DNA of 12,840 bases from JBBTQZ01 sp038065435 (GTDB taxonomy: Bacteria > Patescibacteriota > Minisyncoccia > Phycocordibacterales > WO2-35-19). Position 1 is the stretch's first letter. Each line of letters opens with the position of its first letter. Below are positions 11,408 through 12,840 of this stretch, piece after piece. The stretch spans positions 1-12,840 of the forward strand of contig JBBTQZ010000040.1 of assembly GCA_038065435.1 (NCBI GenBank), written 5' to 3'. Under the pieces are notes generated by a model. The model saw nothing but the letters and a program-made list of their open reading frames with translations, searched no databases and had not been told where the DNA came from. A program made the position numbers and the translations under genes.

Positions 11408-12625
11408 CTACTCTAAGAAAGTCAGGGCCTTGCCTTGTCGGTTTGCTCGACCAGTTCGACCGATACGATGGACGTAGTCGTCATAAGTGGCGGGCAAGTC
11501 AAAGTTGATAACATGGCTTACATTGTCGATATCGAGACCACGAGCAGCGACGTCGGTGGCGATCAGCGCTTGGAGACTATTGTTTTTGAACAAGCCCAAG
11601 GCTTTCTGACGTCGAGATTGATTTTTATTGCCATGGATTGATTCGGTTTTAATCCCTCGCTCGGCTAGAATTTTGGACAGCTTTTCGACGCCGTGTTTGG
11701 TGCGGCCAAAGATCAGAACCTTGCTAAATTCTGGTTTGGTCAAGAGGTCATGCAAGACGTCGATCTTATTTTTGCCCGGAGTAATCCGGACAACATCTTG
11801 GTCAATGTTTTTTGACGTAGTTTGGGTTTTGACTGAAATACGGACCGACTCGGCCATAAATTCACCAATCAGCTTCTCAATTTCTGAAGATAGAGTGGCA
11901 GAAAAGAACAGGGTCTGACGGCCTGTAGGCATGAGCGCCATGACCGAGCGCATGTCGGCTAAAAATCCCATGTCTAGCATTCGATCGGCTTCATCGAGAA
12001 CAATTGTTTTGAAAGTGGTGAGGTTGATTGCTTTACGGTTGATCAAGTCCTTCAGACGACCTGGGGTGCCAATAATGAAATTGTTGAAATGGCGCAATCC
12101 TCGTAGTTGAACCCCAATCGGGGTGCCCCCATAACAAGAAAGTGAAAATTTTTTTAGATTTTTAGTAAATTCCTTGAGTTCGCTATCGATCTGAACGACT
12201 AATTCGCGGGTGGGTACGATGATTAGAACCTGTTCCTGTCGGTTCCCGAGTACTTTATTTATGAGCGGTAGCAAAAAAGCGGCAGTTTTACCGGTGCCGG
12301 TGTTTGCAATACCGACCAGATTAGCCCCTTTTAAAATAAACGGAATGGCTCGATCTTGAATCGGGGTTGGCGAAAGGTAGCCTTTGTCCGCGATAGCCTG
12401 CTTCAGATGTTGCTCAAAAGCAAAATCACCAAACTGGTGTTCGGGCTTAAAATGGTCGATCTCTTCAGTGATCACGGCTTTGTTGATGAACAGAGCCGGG
12501 TCAATGTGTTGACTATTAGGGGATCGACGGCCAAATCTGCGAGCTGTGCCACTATGGCTGCGAGTTCTAGAAGAACTCCCAAAATGACTTCGGGGGCCCC
12601 GAGAAGAAAATTTTTTTTGATACAT
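11408..12625 (-). CDS. DEAD-box ATP-dependent RNA helicase (RhlE/DeaD-like)
   Basis: 405 residues with a complete helicase core: Q motif PTPIQ (86-90), motif I ANTGTGKT (107-114), PTRELV (138-143), TPGRL (187-191), DEAD (211-214), SAT (242-244), IFGRT (305-309), TDVAARGLD (357-365) and HRIGRTGR (386-393). It unwinds short RNA duplexes using ATP, with probable roles in ribosome assembly or mRNA turnover. The first 40 residues are rich in Ser, Arg and Gly and likely bind RNA. The protein ends only 12 residues after motif VI, so the C-terminal tail found in many relatives is missing and the basic region is at the N-terminus instead. The ATG lacks an SD and lies 5 nt after a long-range RNA stem in the leader. 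It is the first gene of the unit with typA. Confidence 0.95.
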   Translation of the reverse strand: MYQKKFSSRGPRSHFGSSSRTRSHSGTARRFGRRSPNSQHIDPALFINKAVITEEIDHFKPEHQFGDFAFEQHLKQAIADKGYLSPTPIQDRAIPFILKGANLVGIANTGTGKTAAFLLPLINKVLGNRQEQVLIIVPTRELVVQIDSELKEFTKNLKKFSLSCYGGTPIGVQLRGLRHFNNFIIGTPGRLKDLINRKAINLTTFKTIVLDEADRMLDMGFLADMRSVMALMPTGRQTLFFSATLSSEIEKLIGEFMAESVRISVKTQTTSKNIDQDVVRITPGKNKIDVLHDLLTKPEFSKVLIFGRTKHGVEKLSKILAERGIKTESIHGNKNQSRRQKALGLFKNNSLQALIATDVAARGLDIDNVSHVINFDLPATYDDYVHRIGRTGRANRQGKALTFLE

Positions 12626-12630
12626 ATTTA

Positions 12631-12731
12631 CTTGCGAGAGCGAACCTCATTCTATATTTCTCAAATGAGTTTTTGAGCTCATAACGATAATGCTGGCCGT
12701 TAGATTAATGGTGGCCGGGCGGTCTCGCAAG
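12631..12731 (-). promoter_or_regulatory. Structured leader of the helicase mRNA, candidate cis-regulatory RNA
   Basis: On the minus strand CTTGCGAGA (12731-12723) and TCTCGCAAG (12639-12631) are perfectly complementary and separated by 83 nt. The 3' arm ends 5 nt before the helicase ATG. Inside are a GGCC/GGCC pairing and CTCA-TTT-GAG. An 11-codon open frame (12682-12647, ATG to TGA) also lies within it. Such an arrangement could hide or expose the start region, for example with temperature or helicase level. No known RNA family was recognised. Confidence 0.55.
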
Positions 12732-12807
12732 TTTTAATAAAATTCAAGGTTCGGACAATTTGCCAGCGCCTCTAAAGCAAAAACCAGTGAGAATACGTTA
12801 CTCCGCA

Positions 12808-12837
12808 AGTATAGCACATTAGAAGTAATTCTGTCAA
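12808..12837 (-). promoter_or_regulatory. Strong promoter of the helicase-typA unit
   Basis: Minus strand: a perfect TTGACA (12837-12832), an 18-bp spacer, and TATACT (12813-12808) preceded by TGC, an extended -10. Expected transcription start is near 12801, about 176 nt before the helicase ATG. No other gene begins in between. Confidence 0.8.
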
Positions 12838-12840
12838 AAA

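Noticed and set aside
12647..12682. 11-codon upstream open frame in the helicase leader
   Set aside because: It has no SD and does not overlap the helicase start. An ATG with a nearby stop is expected by chance in a 176-nt leader.

Overview
The window looks like chromosomal sequence from a small-genome bacterium of the Candidate Phyla Radiation (Patescibacteria, most likely a Parcubacteria-type lineage). This is an inference. It rests on a compact AT-leaning layout, few recognisable Shine-Dalgarno (SD) sequences, and a set of families common there: a Gmad2-domain membrane protein, a one-domain SWIB protein, a GufA-like ZIP transporter, and a CsoR/CopA/HMA-DsbD/cupredoxin copper cluster. All genes read through with the standard code and no UGA recoding is needed, which argues against the Gracilibacteria/Absconditabacteria.

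Left part (1-2540). The 3' end of an Asp-rich calcium-loop protein is followed by a hairpin and an HD-domain phosphohydrolase of the dNTPase/SAMHD1-like type, which has a clear SD and a strong intrinsic terminator. A perfect TATAAT lies 6 nt upstream of the ZIP transporter ATG, just past that terminator, so the ZIP mRNA is probably leaderless. The ZIP gene meets a SWIB-domain gene tail to tail with no spacer.

Middle (2646-7989, all minus strand). There are two transcription units. The promoter-distal set is a helical acidic hypothetical protein, a DUF1905 protein and a Gmad2 membrane protein. Upstream of it is a four-gene copper operon: csoR, copA (P1B-1 copper ATPase), an HMA-tagged DsbD/TauE-like membrane protein, and a membrane-anchored cupredoxin. 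A perfect CsoR-type inverted repeat fills the -35/-10 spacer of the csoR promoter, so copper sensing by CsoR should derepress the whole operon. ZIP uptake and the copper operon together make this a metal-homeostasis neighbourhood.

Right part (8081-12840, minus strand). This holds a stand-alone (p)ppGpp-hydrolase-like HD protein with its own consensus promoter, SD and UUCG-loop terminator; a small unrecognised membrane protein whose C-terminus is encoded by a GC-rich hairpin; a GC-rich palindromic element; and a two-gene unit of a DEAD-box RNA helicase followed by the ribosome-associated GTPase TypA/BipA. A strong promoter at the right edge would give the helicase mRNA a leader of about 176 nt. 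A 9-nt perfect long-range inverted repeat in that leader closes 5 nt before the start codon, making it a candidate cis-regulatory RNA.

No rRNA, tRNA, CRISPR array, insertion sequence or phage gene was recognised. The most interesting items are the helicase leader, the self-controlled leaderless csoR promoter, and the split HMA-DsbD/cupredoxin copper module. I see no clearly unprecedented multi-gene system.
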